Shown: positions 1 through 9,900, numbered from the stretch's first letter. The stretch is DNA of 64,000 nt from Pseudoxanthomonas suwonensis (GCF_000972865.1 NZ_CP011144.1:3159118-3223117); one strand, 5' to 3'. Notes: generated by a model not told the origin, from the sequence alone. Numbers and translations: made by a program.

Positions 1-1
1 G

Positions 2-76
2 TTGGCGATGCGCGACAAGGGCGGCCGCGTGGCGGCCGGATCCGCCGCGCCTGCCGACGGCCCGTCGGTCGTGTAG
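2..76 (+). CDS. C-terminal end of an unidentified protein (partial)
   Basis: The first bases read in one frame for 24 codons to a TAG at 74-76, with the end ...GSAAPADGPSVV. The residue mix is ordinary for a disordered C-terminus in this GC-rich genome. The remainder lies to the left of the window, so no family can be assigned. It would be convergent with the TpsA-like gene, whose stop is 19 bases away. The reading frame is inferred only from lack of stops over a very short stretch, so this may not be a gene at all. Confidence 0.3.
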   Translation: MAMRDKGGRVAAGSAAPADGPSVV

Positions 77-94
77 TCCTTTGCCGCCGTCGCG

Positions 95-1003
95 TCAGTC
101 GACGATGCCCTGTCCCGCATCCTCGCCGGATCGTGCCTCGGAAGCGCCGTCGGCCAGCAGCAGCAGGCGACCTTCGCGCACGGCCGCGACGCGCGCCTGC
201 GGCGCGCCTTCGTGCGCGACCACCGCCGCGCGCAGCGCATTGACCCCGCTGGAGGTCAGGACCAGGCCGTCTTCGTCCTCCCGCAGGCTGCCGCTGTCGA
301 GCAACGCCTGTACCTCGGTGGGCTGCACTCCGAGGCGCAGGTGTCCGTCGGCGCCGGCATCCATCGTCAGCAGGCGCGATGGCGCTGGCTGCGGTTCCTC
401 GCCAGCGGCGTCCGCCGTGGCGCTGGCGGTGCCGGCCGGTGCGGGGAGACGGAATGGCGGCTCGGAGCGTGGGTCTTGAGCCGGTGCCGATGCAGGACGG
501 TCGGTGGCGGACAGCGCGGCGCCGGCCGTGCTCGCGGATCCGTTGCGTCCGGCGAGGAAATCGTGGTTACCGATGTCCAGGGTCGAGGTCACCAGGTGGC
601 CGACATCGATGCGCGCGTCGCGGCCGAACAGCACGCCGGCGGCGTTCACCAGGTACACGTGGCCGTTGCCGAGCAGTTGCCCGGCGATGTGCGACGCATC
701 GCCGCCCACCACCCGGTTCAGCGCGATGGCCGAAGCCGAAGGCTGCTCGAACTGCACGGTCGCGTCGTGGCCGATGTTGAAGCTCCGCCATTCCAGGATC
801 GCGCGGTTCGACCGCTGGGCGACCGTGAGCGTGTGCCCGGAGGCGGACAGGGTGGCATTGCCTGCGACCACGCGCCCGTCCTCCGGCAGTGCGCGTGGGT
901 CCTGCCCGGCCGCCGCGCCGAACGGCAGCAGCGCGAGCAGCAGCAGGCCGGTCCGGTGCCGGAGGCGGACCGGCGTGGCGGCATCGGCGTGGGCGTTGCG
1001 CAT
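95..1003 (-). CDS. Short TpsA-like exoprotein (filamentous haemagglutinin N-terminal domain)
   Basis: Predicted exoprotein of a two-partner (type Vb) secretion system, exported by the TpsB encoded just upstream. The product is 302 aa. A signal peptide covers about residues 1-33 (basic RLRHR, hydrophobic core, AAAGQ). Residues about 35-150 match the TPS domain: ILEWRSFNIG, NRVVGGDASHIAGQL, VYLVNAAGVLFG and LVTSTLDI; NAAG stands where family members usually have NPNG. An Ala/Pro-rich linker and a roughly 100-residue tail follow, with no beta-helix repeats, so the protein is far shorter than typical TpsA adhesins of over 1000 aa. ATG 1003 is chosen because GAGGA lies 7 nt upstream. An in-frame ATG at 1042 sits 3 bases after the tpsB stop and could be reached by coupling. 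Confidence 0.8.
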   Translation of the reverse strand: MRNAHADAATPVRLRHRTGLLLLALLPFGAAAGQDPRALPEDGRVVAGNATLSASGHTLTVAQRSNRAILEWRSFNIGHDATVQFEQPSASAIALNRVVGGDASHIAGQLLGNGHVYLVNAAGVLFGRDARIDVGHLVTSTLDIGNHDFLAGRNGSASTAGAALSATDRPASAPAQDPRSEPPFRLPAPAGTASATADAAGEEPQPAPSRLLTMDAGADGHLRLGVQPTEVQALLDSGSLREDEDGLVLTSSGVNALRAAVVAHEGAPQARVAAVREGRLLLLADGASEARSGEDAGQGIVD

Positions 1004-1045
1004 GGAAGTGTCCTCGTCGGGGTGCGGCGGGTGCTCGATCATGGT

Positions 1046-2782
1046 CTAGAAGCGCTGCCGCAGGTTGAACCAGAACTGGGTCGCGCGCCGGGTGCCGTCC
1101 TGGTTGCGGTCTTCCAGGCCGCCGGGATTCGTTCCCAGCGGCGAGGCCAGGCTCAGTATCGTCCGCAGGCCGCGCGGATGGGTCCAGCCCAGGCCGATGC
1201 CGGCTGCCGACAGCGCGTACTGGTTGTCCGCGTCGCCGGGCAGGCGCCAGTCGTCCCAAGGGTCCTGGCGCTGGCGGATGACGCCATGGTCGACGAAGGC
1301 GAAACCGTCCAGTTCGCTGCCGAGCGGCCCGGGCAGCAGGCGGTGCAGCTCCAGCTGCACGACCGCGCCGCTGTCCCCGCTGCCTTCGTTGACCGGATAG
1401 CCGCGCACGCCGGAGGGGCCGCCGAGCACGAACTGCAACGAAGAATCGAGGTTGCCGTCGGTCCATTGACCGGTGATGCGCGATCGCGCGTACCAGTCCG
1501 GCGACAGCCAGCGGTCCGTGCGCAGTTCGAGGCTGGCCAGGGTGAAGGGGCCATGGATGCCCGCGCCGAAGGCGTCGAGGGCCCGATCGTCGGGCAGGTC
1601 CAGGCGCGCGCGGCCGTGGGCCAGGTCGACGATCCACGCCGTCCAGCCGCCGCGCAACCACTCGTCGCGCGCGTCGCCGTAGACGCCCAGGGTCAGGTTG
1701 CCGATGTGGCGGCGGCGCAGGGCCAGGCCGAGGCTTTCGTCCCATTGGTGGCGGCCGGTCCAGGCCAGTTCCACTTCCACGTTCAGCGCATCGCTGCGCC
1801 GCAACGGGTAGGCGACGCTGGCCTGGCGGATGCGCGACTTGCCGAACGCATCCAGCGCGGCGAACTCCTTGCCCAGCCGGTAGCTGAGCGAGGCATAGCC
1901 GACATTGCCGCGCCAGCCACCGGTGCCCAGCGGCACGCCGTAGCTCGCGCCCAGGTACTCCAGGTCGACGCCGCGCATGAGCGTGGCGCCGATCTGGTCA
2001 CCCCAGCCGCTTGGGTCGTCGAGGTTGAGCCGGGCGATGGCCTGTGCGCGCCCGGTGTAGCGGCTGCCGTCGTTGCCCAGCGACGCGCTGCCGCTGAGCA
2101 GCGGCCGGTCCTGCACCTGCAGGACCAGGTCGCTGGTGCCGGGTGCTTCGCCTGCCCGCAGCACGCCGTCGGCCATGATGCCGGGCAGGTCGTTGGCCAG
2201 CAGCAGGCCGCGCTCGAGCTGCGCGAGCGAGTACGGCGCGCCGGGCTGCAGCTGCCGGGCGACGACGCCGGCGACGAAACCACTGCGGGCGCGCCCGCCG
2301 CCATGTTCGACATGCAGTTGCCCGAAGCGCCCTTCGACCACCTGTACGACCACGGTGCCGTCGGTGATGTCCTGTTCGGGCAACTGCGCGCGGGCGAACC
2401 AGCCGAGCCCCCGGTAGTGGGCCACCAAGGTCCGCAATGCGTCTTCCAGGTCCGCCAGATGCACCGGGCGGTCGCGCCAGGCGTCGAGTTGGCGCTCCAG
2501 TTCCCCGGCCGGGACCAGCGTGGCGCCACGGACCAAGAAGCGGCGGACGGTGAACGCCGGACCGGCCGCAGGCTCGGCCGGCGCCGGAAGGGCCGTGGCC
2601 GGGGGGGGAGCAGGCGGGGCATGGTCCAGTGCCTGTTCGGACTGGCGCTGCAGCTGGCCGGCATCGGGCGGACTCTGCGCCGACGCGGCGCCGGCCCAGG
2701 CGAGCGCGCCGGTGACCAGCCCGCGCAGAAGGCGGACAGGCACCCCCTTGCGCAGGGAACGTCGCTGCTGCGGGCCAGTCAT
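1046..2782 (-). CDS. TpsB outer-membrane translocator (ShlB/FhaC family)
   Basis: Outer-membrane beta-barrel pore that recognises the TPS domain of its TpsA partner in the periplasm and threads it out of the cell. The product is 578 aa, usual for the family. Signal peptide about residues 1-35 (GLVTGALAWAGAASA), a proline-rich stretch, a POTRA domain beginning FTVRRFLVRGATLVP (about 80-155), a second POTRA-like region, then a 16-strand-type barrel. The loop-6 VRGY motif is present (SGVRGYPVNEG), and the chain ends in F (NLRQRF), as outer-membrane proteins do. It is first of a two-gene leftward operon with the tpsA-like gene. The start at 2782 is chosen because it begins a proper signal peptide; no good ribosome site is visible, and upstream in-frame codons extend to 2932 but look non-coding. 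Confidence 0.9.
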   Translation of the reverse strand: MTGPQQRRSLRKGVPVRLLRGLVTGALAWAGAASAQSPPDAGQLQRQSEQALDHAPPAPPPATALPAPAEPAAGPAFTVRRFLVRGATLVPAGELERQLDAWRDRPVHLADLEDALRTLVAHYRGLGWFARAQLPEQDITDGTVVVQVVEGRFGQLHVEHGGGRARSGFVAGVVARQLQPGAPYSLAQLERGLLLANDLPGIMADGVLRAGEAPGTSDLVLQVQDRPLLSGSASLGNDGSRYTGRAQAIARLNLDDPSGWGDQIGATLMRGVDLEYLGASYGVPLGTGGWRGNVGYASLSYRLGKEFAALDAFGKSRIRQASVAYPLRRSDALNVEVELAWTGRHQWDESLGLALRRRHIGNLTLGVYGDARDEWLRGGWTAWIVDLAHGRARLDLPDDRALDAFGAGIHGPFTLASLELRTDRWLSPDWYARSRITGQWTDGNLDSSLQFVLGGPSGVRGYPVNEGSGDSGAVVQLELHRLLPGPLGSELDGFAFVDHGVIRQRQDPWDDWRLPGDADNQYALSAAGIGLGWTHPRGLRTILSLASPLGTNPGGLEDRNQDGTRRATQFWFNLRQRF

Positions 2783-2969
2783 CTGTGGATCGGTCTGCCG
2801 TCCGGAACGTTGCCGCCCGCCGTTCGTGGGCAGGTCATCGGCCACCGGGCCGCAGGCAAAGCGCGATTGTTCCTGCGCCACCTGGCGCCGGCAACCCGGC
2901 CGGGCGGCGTTCTCTGGTCGCCATAACGCCATCGTTCAGGGGATGGATGGTTCCTGTGCGTCCGCCGGC

Positions 2970-3761
2970 CTAGGCGTGTCCCAGCACCAGTTCCAGCACG
3001 AACTTGCTGCCGAAGAACGCCAGCAGCAGCAGCGCCATCGCGGTCAGGGTCCAGTGCACGGCACGGATGCCGCGCCAGCCGTAGCGCCAGCGGCCCAGCA
3101 GCAGGCCGCCGAACACCAGCCAGGACAGCACGCTGAGCACGCTCTTGTGGACCAGGTGCTGGGACAGGAAGTCCTCGACGAACAGCACGCCGGTCAGCAA
3201 GGTCAGGGTGAGCAGGGCGAAGCCCACGGCGATCGTGCGGAACAGCAGCGTCTCCAGCTCGGTCAGCGGCGGCAGCGCCCGCAGCCAGGCATGGAACTCG
3301 CGCCGGCGCAGGGCGCGTTCCTGCACCCACAGCATCACCGCCAGCAGGGCGGCGATGGCCAGGGTGGCGTAGGCCAGCAGCGCCAGCCAGGCATGCAACT
3401 GCAGGCGCCAGTCCAGCGTCGGCGACGGCGCGTGGCCGCGCCAGTGGTAGAGCGCCAGCAGCGCGGCGGCGAGCGGGAAGGCGAACACGCCCAGCGCCGC
3501 CATCCGCCCGCGCGCGCCGACCGCGGTGGTCATCGCGGCCATGCCCAGGCTGACCAGCGACAGCGCCGAGAAGAAATGCATGTCCGGGCCGCCGGCGGTG
3601 CGCCAGGCCACGCCCAGGTGGTAGCCGCCGTGCAGCAGCACGCCCGCCAGCGCCGGCGCCAGCCAGGCGCGCGACGGCACGGCCCGGTCGCCGGAGACCG
3701 CGCGGAACAGCAGCAGGGCGGCGGCCAGGTAGGCGACGACGGCGATGAGAACGATTGTCAT
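2970..3761 (-). CDS. CcsA/YpjD-like inner-membrane protein (cytochrome c assembly family)
   Basis: Integral membrane protein of 263 aa with about eight hydrophobic helices (for example IVLIAVVAYLAAALLLF at the N-terminus and MALLLLAFFGSKFVLELVL at the C-terminus). It resembles the small CcsA/CcmC-related proteins found beside ffh in Xanthomonas relatives. Conserved-type histidines occur in GVLLHGGYHLG, LQLHAWLALLAY and SQHLVHKSVLS; in CcsA-type proteins such residues bind haem. A role in haem handling is inferred from the family and not shown here. The start at 3761 is chosen because the protein begins directly with the first helix. It is divergent from ffh. Confidence 0.82.
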   Translation of the reverse strand: MTIVLIAVVAYLAAALLLFRAVSGDRAVPSRAWLAPALAGVLLHGGYHLGVAWRTAGGPDMHFFSALSLVSLGMAAMTTAVGARGRMAALGVFAFPLAAALLALYHWRGHAPSPTLDWRLQLHAWLALLAYATLAIAALLAVMLWVQERALRRREFHAWLRALPPLTELETLLFRTIAVGFALLTLTLLTGVLFVEDFLSQHLVHKSVLSVLSWLVFGGLLLGRWRYGWRGIRAVHWTLTAMALLLLAFFGSKFVLELVLGHA

Positions 3762-3844
3762 CGACGGAGTGTCGCACAGGCGCCGGAGGCGGAGGAGTGG
3801 TGTGGCATCGGCGCCGGACGTCAACAATGGGTTGAGAGGAGGGT

Positions 3845-3985
3845 GGGTCCTGCTTGTCTCCTCCCCTTGCGCGCAGCGCAGGGGAGGCCGGGAGGGGGCT
3901 CCTGCCTCTTGCTTCCCGCCCGCGAAGAGCACCCCTCCCCAGCCCCCCTTCGCCTGCGGCGAAAAGGAGGCAGCAAAGCAGGAAC
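3845..3985. repeat. GC-rich intergenic repeat with hairpins, upstream of ffh
   Basis: Between the divergent CcsA-like gene and ffh lies a block with an inverted repeat CCTCCCCT (3860-3867) / AGGGGAGG (3880-3887), then a CCCCTCCCCAGCCCC run followed by TTCGCCTGCGGCGAA, itself a short hairpin. A related stretch in the opposite orientation occurs at about 39325-39365, so it is a dispersed element and not only local structure. It encodes nothing recognisable. Confidence 0.55.
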
Positions 3986-4021
3986 GCCCGCCACTGCGCA
4001 GGGCCGGCAGTCCCCGCGGGC

Positions 4022-4027
4022 TATAAT
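4022..4027 (+). promoter_or_regulatory. -10 box of the ffh promoter
   Basis: A perfect TATAAT at 4022-4027, 35 bases before the ffh start. No good -35 hexamer is seen 16-18 bases upstream. A start site near 4034 would give a leader of about 30 nt. Confidence 0.5.
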
Positions 4028-4062
4028 CGCCAACCGCTTTTCCGCCTCTTCGGTCCGACCGC

Positions 4063-5445
4063 ATGTTCGAATCCCTGACCCAGCGCCTGTCCGGCACCCT
4101 CGAGCGCCTGCGTGGCCGCGGCCGCCTGACCGAATCCAACATCAGCGAGGCCGTGCGCGAGGTGCGCATCGCCCTGCTCGAGGCCGACGTCGCCCTGCCG
4201 GTGGTGCAGGCCCTGGTCCAGCGGATCAAGGTGCGCGCGGTCGGCCAGGAAGTGCTCAAGTCGCTGACCCCGGGCCAGGCCCTGATCAAGATCGTGCGCG
4301 ACGAGCTGGCCGCGGTCATGGGCTCGACCGCCAACGACCTGAACCTGAACGTGCCCGCGCCGGCGGTGATCCTGATGGCCGGCCTGCAGGGCGCCGGCAA
4401 GACCACCACCGTCGGCAAGCTTGCCAAGCACCTGAAGGAGAAGCGCAAGAAGAAGGTGATGGTGGTCAGCGCCGATGTCTACCGTCCGGCCGCGATCGAG
4501 CAGCTGAAGACCCTGGCCGAGCAGGTCGGGGTGCTGTTCTTCCCGTCCGACGCCGGGCAGAAGCCCGAAGACATCGTCCGTGCCGCGATTGCCGATGCGA
4601 AGAAGTCCTTCGCCGACGTGCTGATCGTCGACACCGCCGGCCGCCTCGCCATCGACGAGGCGATGATGGCCGAGATCAAGGTCCTGCACGCCGCGGTCAA
4701 CCCGACCGAGACCCTGTTCGTGGTCGACGCCATGACCGGCCAGGACGCGGCCAACACCGCCAAGGCCTTCGCCGAGGCGCTGCCGCTGACCGGCGTGGTC
4801 CTGACCAAGACCGACGGCGACGCCCGCGGCGGCGCCGCGCTGTCGGTGCGCTACATCACCGGCAAGCCGGTCAAGTTCACCGGTACCGGCGAGAAGCTCG
4901 ACGGCCTGGACGTGTTCCACCCCGACCGCGTGGCCGCACGCATCCTCGACATGGGCGACGTGCTGTCGCTGGTCGAGCAGGTCGAGCAGACCGTGGACCA
5001 GGAGAAGGCGGCCAAGCTCGCCGCCAAGGTCGCCAAGGGCAAGAAGTTCGACCTCAACGACATGCGCGACCAGCTCGAGCAGATGCAGAACATGGGCGGC
5101 ATCGCCGGCCTGATGGACAAGCTGCCCGGCCTGGGCCAGGTGCCCGAGCACCTCAAGGCGCAGGTGTCGCAGAGCCGCGAGGTGCCGCGGATGATGGCGA
5201 TCATCGGCTCGATGACGCCGAAGGAACGGCGCAACCCCGACCTGCTCAACGGCTCGCGCCGCGCGCGCATCGCCCGCGGCTCCGGTACCACGCCCGCCGA
5301 CGTCAACAAGCTGCTCAAGCAGTACCAGCAGATGGAAAAGATGATGGGCAAGCTGGGCCGCGGCGGCATGAAGGGGATGATGCGCGGCCTGCAGGGCATG
5401 ATGGGCGGCGGCATGGGCGGCCGCGGCGGCCTGCCGTTCCGCTGA
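4063..5445 (+). CDS. ffh: Signal recognition particle GTPase Ffh
   Basis: Protein subunit of the signal recognition particle. With 4.5S RNA it binds signal sequences of nascent inner-membrane proteins and docks on FtsY. The product is 460 aa. The N domain covers residues 1-90. The G domain has P-loop GLQGAGKTTTVGKLA (about 107-121), DTAGRLAID, and TKTDGDARGG with the TKTD guanine-specificity motif. The methionine-rich M domain begins near 300 and ends MKGMMRGLQGMMGGGMGG, giving the flexible Met brush that lines the signal-sequence groove. It has its own promoter and stands alone, with the class IV aminotransferase about 110 bases downstream. Confidence 0.98.
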   Translation: MFESLTQRLSGTLERLRGRGRLTESNISEAVREVRIALLEADVALPVVQALVQRIKVRAVGQEVLKSLTPGQALIKIVRDELAAVMGSTANDLNLNVPAPAVILMAGLQGAGKTTTVGKLAKHLKEKRKKKVMVVSADVYRPAAIEQLKTLAEQVGVLFFPSDAGQKPEDIVRAAIADAKKSFADVLIVDTAGRLAIDEAMMAEIKVLHAAVNPTETLFVVDAMTGQDAANTAKAFAEALPLTGVVLTKTDGDARGGAALSVRYITGKPVKFTGTGEKLDGLDVFHPDRVAARILDMGDVLSLVEQVEQTVDQEKAAKLAAKVAKGKKFDLNDMRDQLEQMQNMGGIAGLMDKLPGLGQVPEHLKAQVSQSREVPRMMAIIGSMTPKERRNPDLLNGSRRARIARGSGTTPADVNKLLKQYQQMEKMMGKLGRGGMKGMMRGLQGMMGGGMGGRGGLPFR

Positions 5446-5557
5446 GACCGGCGACGGGAAAGCGGATGGACGGTCGCCTGCGCATGCCCGTGTCCATTTC
5501 TTCCCGGCGACGCCGTCCACGCCCGTGGTGGCACGTGGCGCCGGGATGCGCCGCGGC

Positions 5558-6379
5558 ATGAGCGCGGCCGCGCCGGTCGCATTGCTCAACGGCGCACCGG
5601 CCGACGCCGAGCCCGGCGCGCTGCGCGCGCTGGCCCAGACCAACTACGGCCACTTCACCGCGTTGCGGGTGCGCGACGGCGCGGCGCAGGGACTGGAGCT
5701 GCACTTCGCCCGCCTGCGCCAGGGCAATGCCGAACTGTTCGACGCGGCGCTGGACGAGGCCGCGGCGCGCGGCTGGATGCGCCAGGCGGCCGACGCGGCC
5801 GGCGGCGACTGCGCGATGCGGGTGACGGTGTTCTCGCGCCACTTCGACTACCGCCAGCCGCTGCGCGAGGTTGCCCTGGACGTGCTGGTGTCGGCCGCTG
5901 CGCCGGCCGCACCGTCGACGCGCGCGTTGCGCGTGCGCACCTGCCGGTTCCTGCGCCCGCTGCCACAGATCAAGCACGTCGGCACCTTCCCGCTGTTCCA
6001 CCATCGCCGCCAGGCGCTGAAGGCCGGCTACGACGACGCCCTGTTCGTCGACGGAGAGGGCGCGGATGCGCGCATCGCCGAGGGCTCGGTCTGGAACATT
6101 GGATTCTGGGACGGCGCCGGCGTCGTCTGGCCGGAAGCGCCGGCGCTGCGCGGCACCACCGAGCGGCTGCTGCAGGATGGGCTCAAGGCGCAGGGCTTGG
6201 CGCAGCAGGTGCGGCCGGTGACGCTGGCCGAACTGCCGCGGTTCCGGGCAGCGTTCGCGACCAATGCGAACGGCGTGCAGCCGATCGCCGCGATCGATAG
6301 CGTCGAGTACGCCGATGCGCCGGAGCTGATGCGGCTGCTTGCTGCAGCGGCTGCGCACGCGCCTTGGGATCCCTTGTAG
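5558..6379 (+). CDS. Class IV PLP-dependent aminotransferase-family protein (PabC/BCAT fold)
   Basis: Fold-type IV pyridoxal-phosphate enzyme of 273 aa. The family includes 4-amino-4-deoxychorismate lyase, branched-chain and D-amino-acid aminotransferases. The probable Schiff-base lysine is in PLPQIKHVGTF; the downstream EGSVWNIGFWDG matches the (S/E)-x-S-x-x-N cofactor site, and RGTTERLL and FATNANGVQPI follow family motifs. The substrate cannot be fixed from sequence; folate-related PabC activity is possible. Start ATG 5558 (MSAAAPVALLNG) is preferred; ATG 5546 and GTG 5525 are in frame and no ribosome site separates them. The TAG stop at 6377-6379 lies inside the first copy of the downstream palindromic repeat, so the repeat seems to have supplied the gene end. 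Confidence 0.8.
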   Translation: MSAAAPVALLNGAPADAEPGALRALAQTNYGHFTALRVRDGAAQGLELHFARLRQGNAELFDAALDEAAARGWMRQAADAAGGDCAMRVTVFSRHFDYRQPLREVALDVLVSAAAPAAPSTRALRVRTCRFLRPLPQIKHVGTFPLFHHRRQALKAGYDDALFVDGEGADARIAEGSVWNIGFWDGAGVVWPEAPALRGTTERLLQDGLKAQGLAQQVRPVTLAELPRFRAAFATNANGVQPIAAIDSVEYADAPELMRLLAAAAAHAPWDPL

Positions 6380-6958
6380 GAGCCCACTTCAGTGGGCGAC
6401 ACGGGCGTCGGGAGCGTGAGGGCGTCGCCTGTGCCGACGGCGTCGTGTCGCCGGCTGAACCCGGCTCCTGCAACAGCTGCGGCGCGGCCGCCTTCTGTAG
6501 GAGCCCACTTCAGTGGGCGACACGGGCGTCGGGAGCGTAGGGCGTCGCCTGTGCCGACGGCGTCGTGTCGCCGGCTGAACCCGGCTCCTACAACAGCTGC
6601 GGCGTGGCCGCCTTCTGTAGGAGCCCACTTCAGTGGGCGACACGGGCGTCGGGAGCGTGAGGGCGTCGCCTGTGCCGACGGCGTCGTGTCGCCGGCTGAA
6701 CCCGGCTCCTACAACAGCTGCGGCGTGGCCGCTTTCTGCAGGAGCCCACTTCAGTGGGCGACACGGGCGTCGGGAGCGTGAGGGCGTCGCCTGTGCCGAC
6801 GGCGTTGTGTCGCCGGCTGAACCCGGCTCCTGCAACAGCTGCGGCGCGGCCGCTTTCTGTAGGAGCCCACTTCAGTGGGCGACACGGGCGTCGGGACTGC
6901 GAGAACGTCGCCTGTGCCCACGGCGTCGTGTCGCGGGCAAGCCCGGCTCCTGCAAGGG
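6375..6958. repeat. Five-copy tandem array of a 121-bp REP-pair (BIME) unit
   Basis: Units start at about 6375, 6496, 6616, 6737 and 6858, each opening TGTAGGAGCCCACTTCAGTG (6737 reads TGCAGG) and closing with GTCGCCGGCTGAACCCGGCT plus CCT(A/G)CA, followed by a short AACAGCTGCGGCG linker. Units 1-4 are nearly identical; unit 5 diverges (CGTCGCGGGCAAGCCCGGCT) and lacks the linker. Each unit is two REP palindromes facing each other about 40 bases apart. The array fills the space between the aminotransferase gene and the convergent mdtC end. Short chance reading frames exist on both strands but follow the repeat period and are not genes. Confidence 0.92.
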
Positions 6959-6996
6959 AAAGCGCGGACACTGCTCCACTGCACCGGAACGGCGCA

Positions 6997-9900
6997 TCAC
7001 GTGGATTGGCGCGCCACCTTGGCCAGGGCCTTGCCCCGCACCCGCGCGCGCAGCCGGTCCAGCCCCAGGAACACCGCCGGGGTGGTGTACAGGGTCAGCA
7101 GCTGGCTCACCAGCAGGCCGCCGACGATGGCGATGCCGAGCGGGCGACGCATCTCCCAGCCCTCGCCGGTGGCCAGCATCAGCGGCAGCATGCCCAGCAG
7201 CGCGGCCACGCTGGTCATCAGGATCGGGCGGAAGCGCAGCCGCGCCGCCTCCAGGATCGCCGCGCGCGCCGGCAGCGCCTGCTCGCGCTGCGCCGCCAGG
7301 GCGAAATCGACCATCAGGATGGTGTTCTTCATCACCACCCCGACCAGCAGGAACAGCCCCAGCAGCGAGATCAGGTTCAGCTCGCCGTCGAAGGCCAGCA
7401 GCGCCAGCAGCGCACCGATCCCGGCCGAAGGCAGGATCGACAGGATCGCCAGCGGCTGCACGTAGCTCTCGTACAGCACGCCCAGCACCAGGTACACCGC
7501 CAGCACCGCGCCCAGGATCAGCCACAGCTGGCGGTCGCGCAGTTCCTGCAGGCTGCCGGCTTCTTCGCCGAGCTTGGCCCGTACCTCGGTCGGCAGCATG
7601 ATCCGGGCCATCGCCTCCTCGATCGCGGCGGTGGCCTCGCCCAGGGTCACCCCGGGTGCCAGCGCGAAGCTGACCCGGGTGGAGACGAACTGCTCGCGGT
7701 GCAGGATCCGGTCCGGCGCCATCCCGTATTCCCAGCGCGCGAACGCGGACAGCGGCACGCGCTGGCCGCCGCGGCCGATCGCGTACACCTGGTCCAGCGT
7801 GGTCGGCGACTGGGTGTAGCGCGGCTCCAGTTCCATCACCACCCGGTACTGGTTGAGGCTGTCGTACAGGGTGGCGACCTGGCGCTGGCTGAAGGAGTTG
7901 TTGAGCACGGTGGCGACCAGGCGCATGTCCACGCCCAGCCGGGTCGCCGCCTCGCGGTCGATCTCCAGCTGCACCTGGCGCATGCCTTCGTCGCCGCTGG
8001 AATCCACGTCCACCAGCTGCGGCAGCGCCGCCAGCGCTTCCTGCACCTTCGGCGTCCATTCGCGCAGCGGGGCGCTGTCGCCGGCCAGCAGCTGCAGGTC
8101 GAGGTTGCCGTCGTTGTTGCCGCCGCCGATGCGGATGTCCTGGTCGACCCACAGCCACAGGTTGCCGCCGGGCACCCGGGGCAGGTCCTTGCGCAGGCGG
8201 TCGATCACCTCGCGGCTGGACACGCCGCGCTCGGCCAGCGGCTTCATCTGGATCATGATGAAGCCGTTGTTGACGCCGGTGCCGCCGCCGATGAAGCCAG
8301 CGATGTCGGCGATCGCCGGGTCGGCCAGCAGGTACTGGCGGTAGGCCTGGATCTTCGGCTGCATCACCTGGAAGGACAGGCCGTCGTCGCCGCGGGCGAA
8401 GCCGCGCAGCTGGCCGGTGTCCTGCTGCGGCACCGTGCCCTTGGGCACCTTGGCGAACAGGAACACGTTGAGCGCGATGGTCGCCAGCAGCACGCACAGC
8501 GCGATCGGCAGGTGGGCCAGGGTGCGGTCCAGGCTGCGCAGGTAGGCGCGGCGCAGGCCGCCGAACAGCAGTTCGCCCAGCCGTTCCCAGGGCGGCACCA
8601 CGCGCCCGGGATCGACCGGCCTGAGCAGGCGCGAGCACAGCGCCGGGGTCAGGCTCAGCGACACCAGCAGCGACACCGACATCGCCGCGACCAGGGTCAG
8701 CGAGAATTCGCGGAAGAGTTTCTCGACGAAGTCGTCGAGGAACAGGATCGAAACGAACACCACCGCCAGGGCGATGTTCATCGACAGCAGGGTCGCGCCG
8801 ACCTCGCCGGCGCCGCGCAGCGCCGCCTGCTTCGGCGACAGGCCGGCGTCGAGGTGGCGCGAGATGTTCTCCAGCACCACGATCGCGTCGTCCACCACCA
8901 GCACCGCGGCCACGATCAGCGCCATCAGCGACAGCGTGTTGAGCGAGAACCCGGCCAGCCAGATGATCGCCAGCGCACCGAACAGCGACACCGGGATCGC
9001 CAGGGTCGGCACCAGCGCCGCGCGCCAGCTGCCGAGGAAGGCGAACACCACCAGCACCACCAGCGTCACCGCCAGCACCAGGGTGGTCTGTGCCTCGCGC
9101 AGGGTGGCGCGGATCACCGGCGAGCGGTCCATCACCACCTTCATGTCCACGCCTGCCGGCAGCAGCGCCTGCAGCGTGTCCATCTGCGCGTGGATCGCGT
9201 CCACGGTCTGGATGATGTTGGCGCCGGGCTGGCGGCTGACGATCAGCAGCACCGCGTTGCGCTCGTTGTGGAAGCCGGTGGCGTAGCGGTTCTCGGTGCC
9301 TTCGCCGACCTGGGCCACGTCGCGCAGGTGCACCGGGCGCCCGTCGCGCCAGGCCACCACCAGGTCGCGGTACTCCTCGGCGGTGCGCAGCTGCAGTCCG
9401 GCCTCGACCTGCCACTGGCGGTCGTCGCGCGCGACCTGGCCCAGCGGGCGCAGCGCGTTCGCGTTGCGGATCGAGCCGGCCACGTCGTCCAGGGCGATGC
9501 CGTACTGGTTGAGCGCGTGCGGGTTCAGCGACACCCGCACCGCCGGCAGCGAACTGCCGCCGGCCTCGACCTGGCCCACGCCCGGCACCTGCGCGATCTT
9601 CTGCGCGATCACGGTGGAGGCCACGTCGAACACCTGGCCCGGGGTGAACGTGTCCGAGCTCAGCGCCAGGGCCATGATCGGCGCCTGCGAGGGATTGATC
9701 TTGCGGTACCACGGCATGCCCGGCATGCCCGCGGGCAGCTGCGCGCGCGCGGCGTTGATCGCCGCCTGCACTTCGCGGGCGGCCTCGTCCACGTTGCGGT
9801 CCAGCGAGAACTGCAGGTCGATGCGGGTGTTGCCCTGGTTGCTGGCCGAGGTCAGCCGGGTGATCCCCGGGATGCTGCCCAGCGCGCGCTCCAGCGGCGT

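Noticed and set aside
212..2926. A 904-codon open frame antisense to the tpsBA genes
   Set aside because: It mirrors the codon pattern of real genes on the other strand in very GC-rich DNA; its product is Arg/Gly/Gln-rich without domains, while the minus strand encodes clear TpsB and TpsA proteins.
2970..4448. 492-residue form of the CcsA-like protein starting at 4448
   Set aside because: The extra N-terminal part lies opposite ffh and through a hairpin-rich intergenic region; the protein begins naturally at 3761 with its first membrane helix.
6375..6958. CRISPR array
   Set aside because: The units repeat over their whole 121 bases, with no short direct repeat separating unique spacers, and no cas gene is near. 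It is a tandem BIME array.
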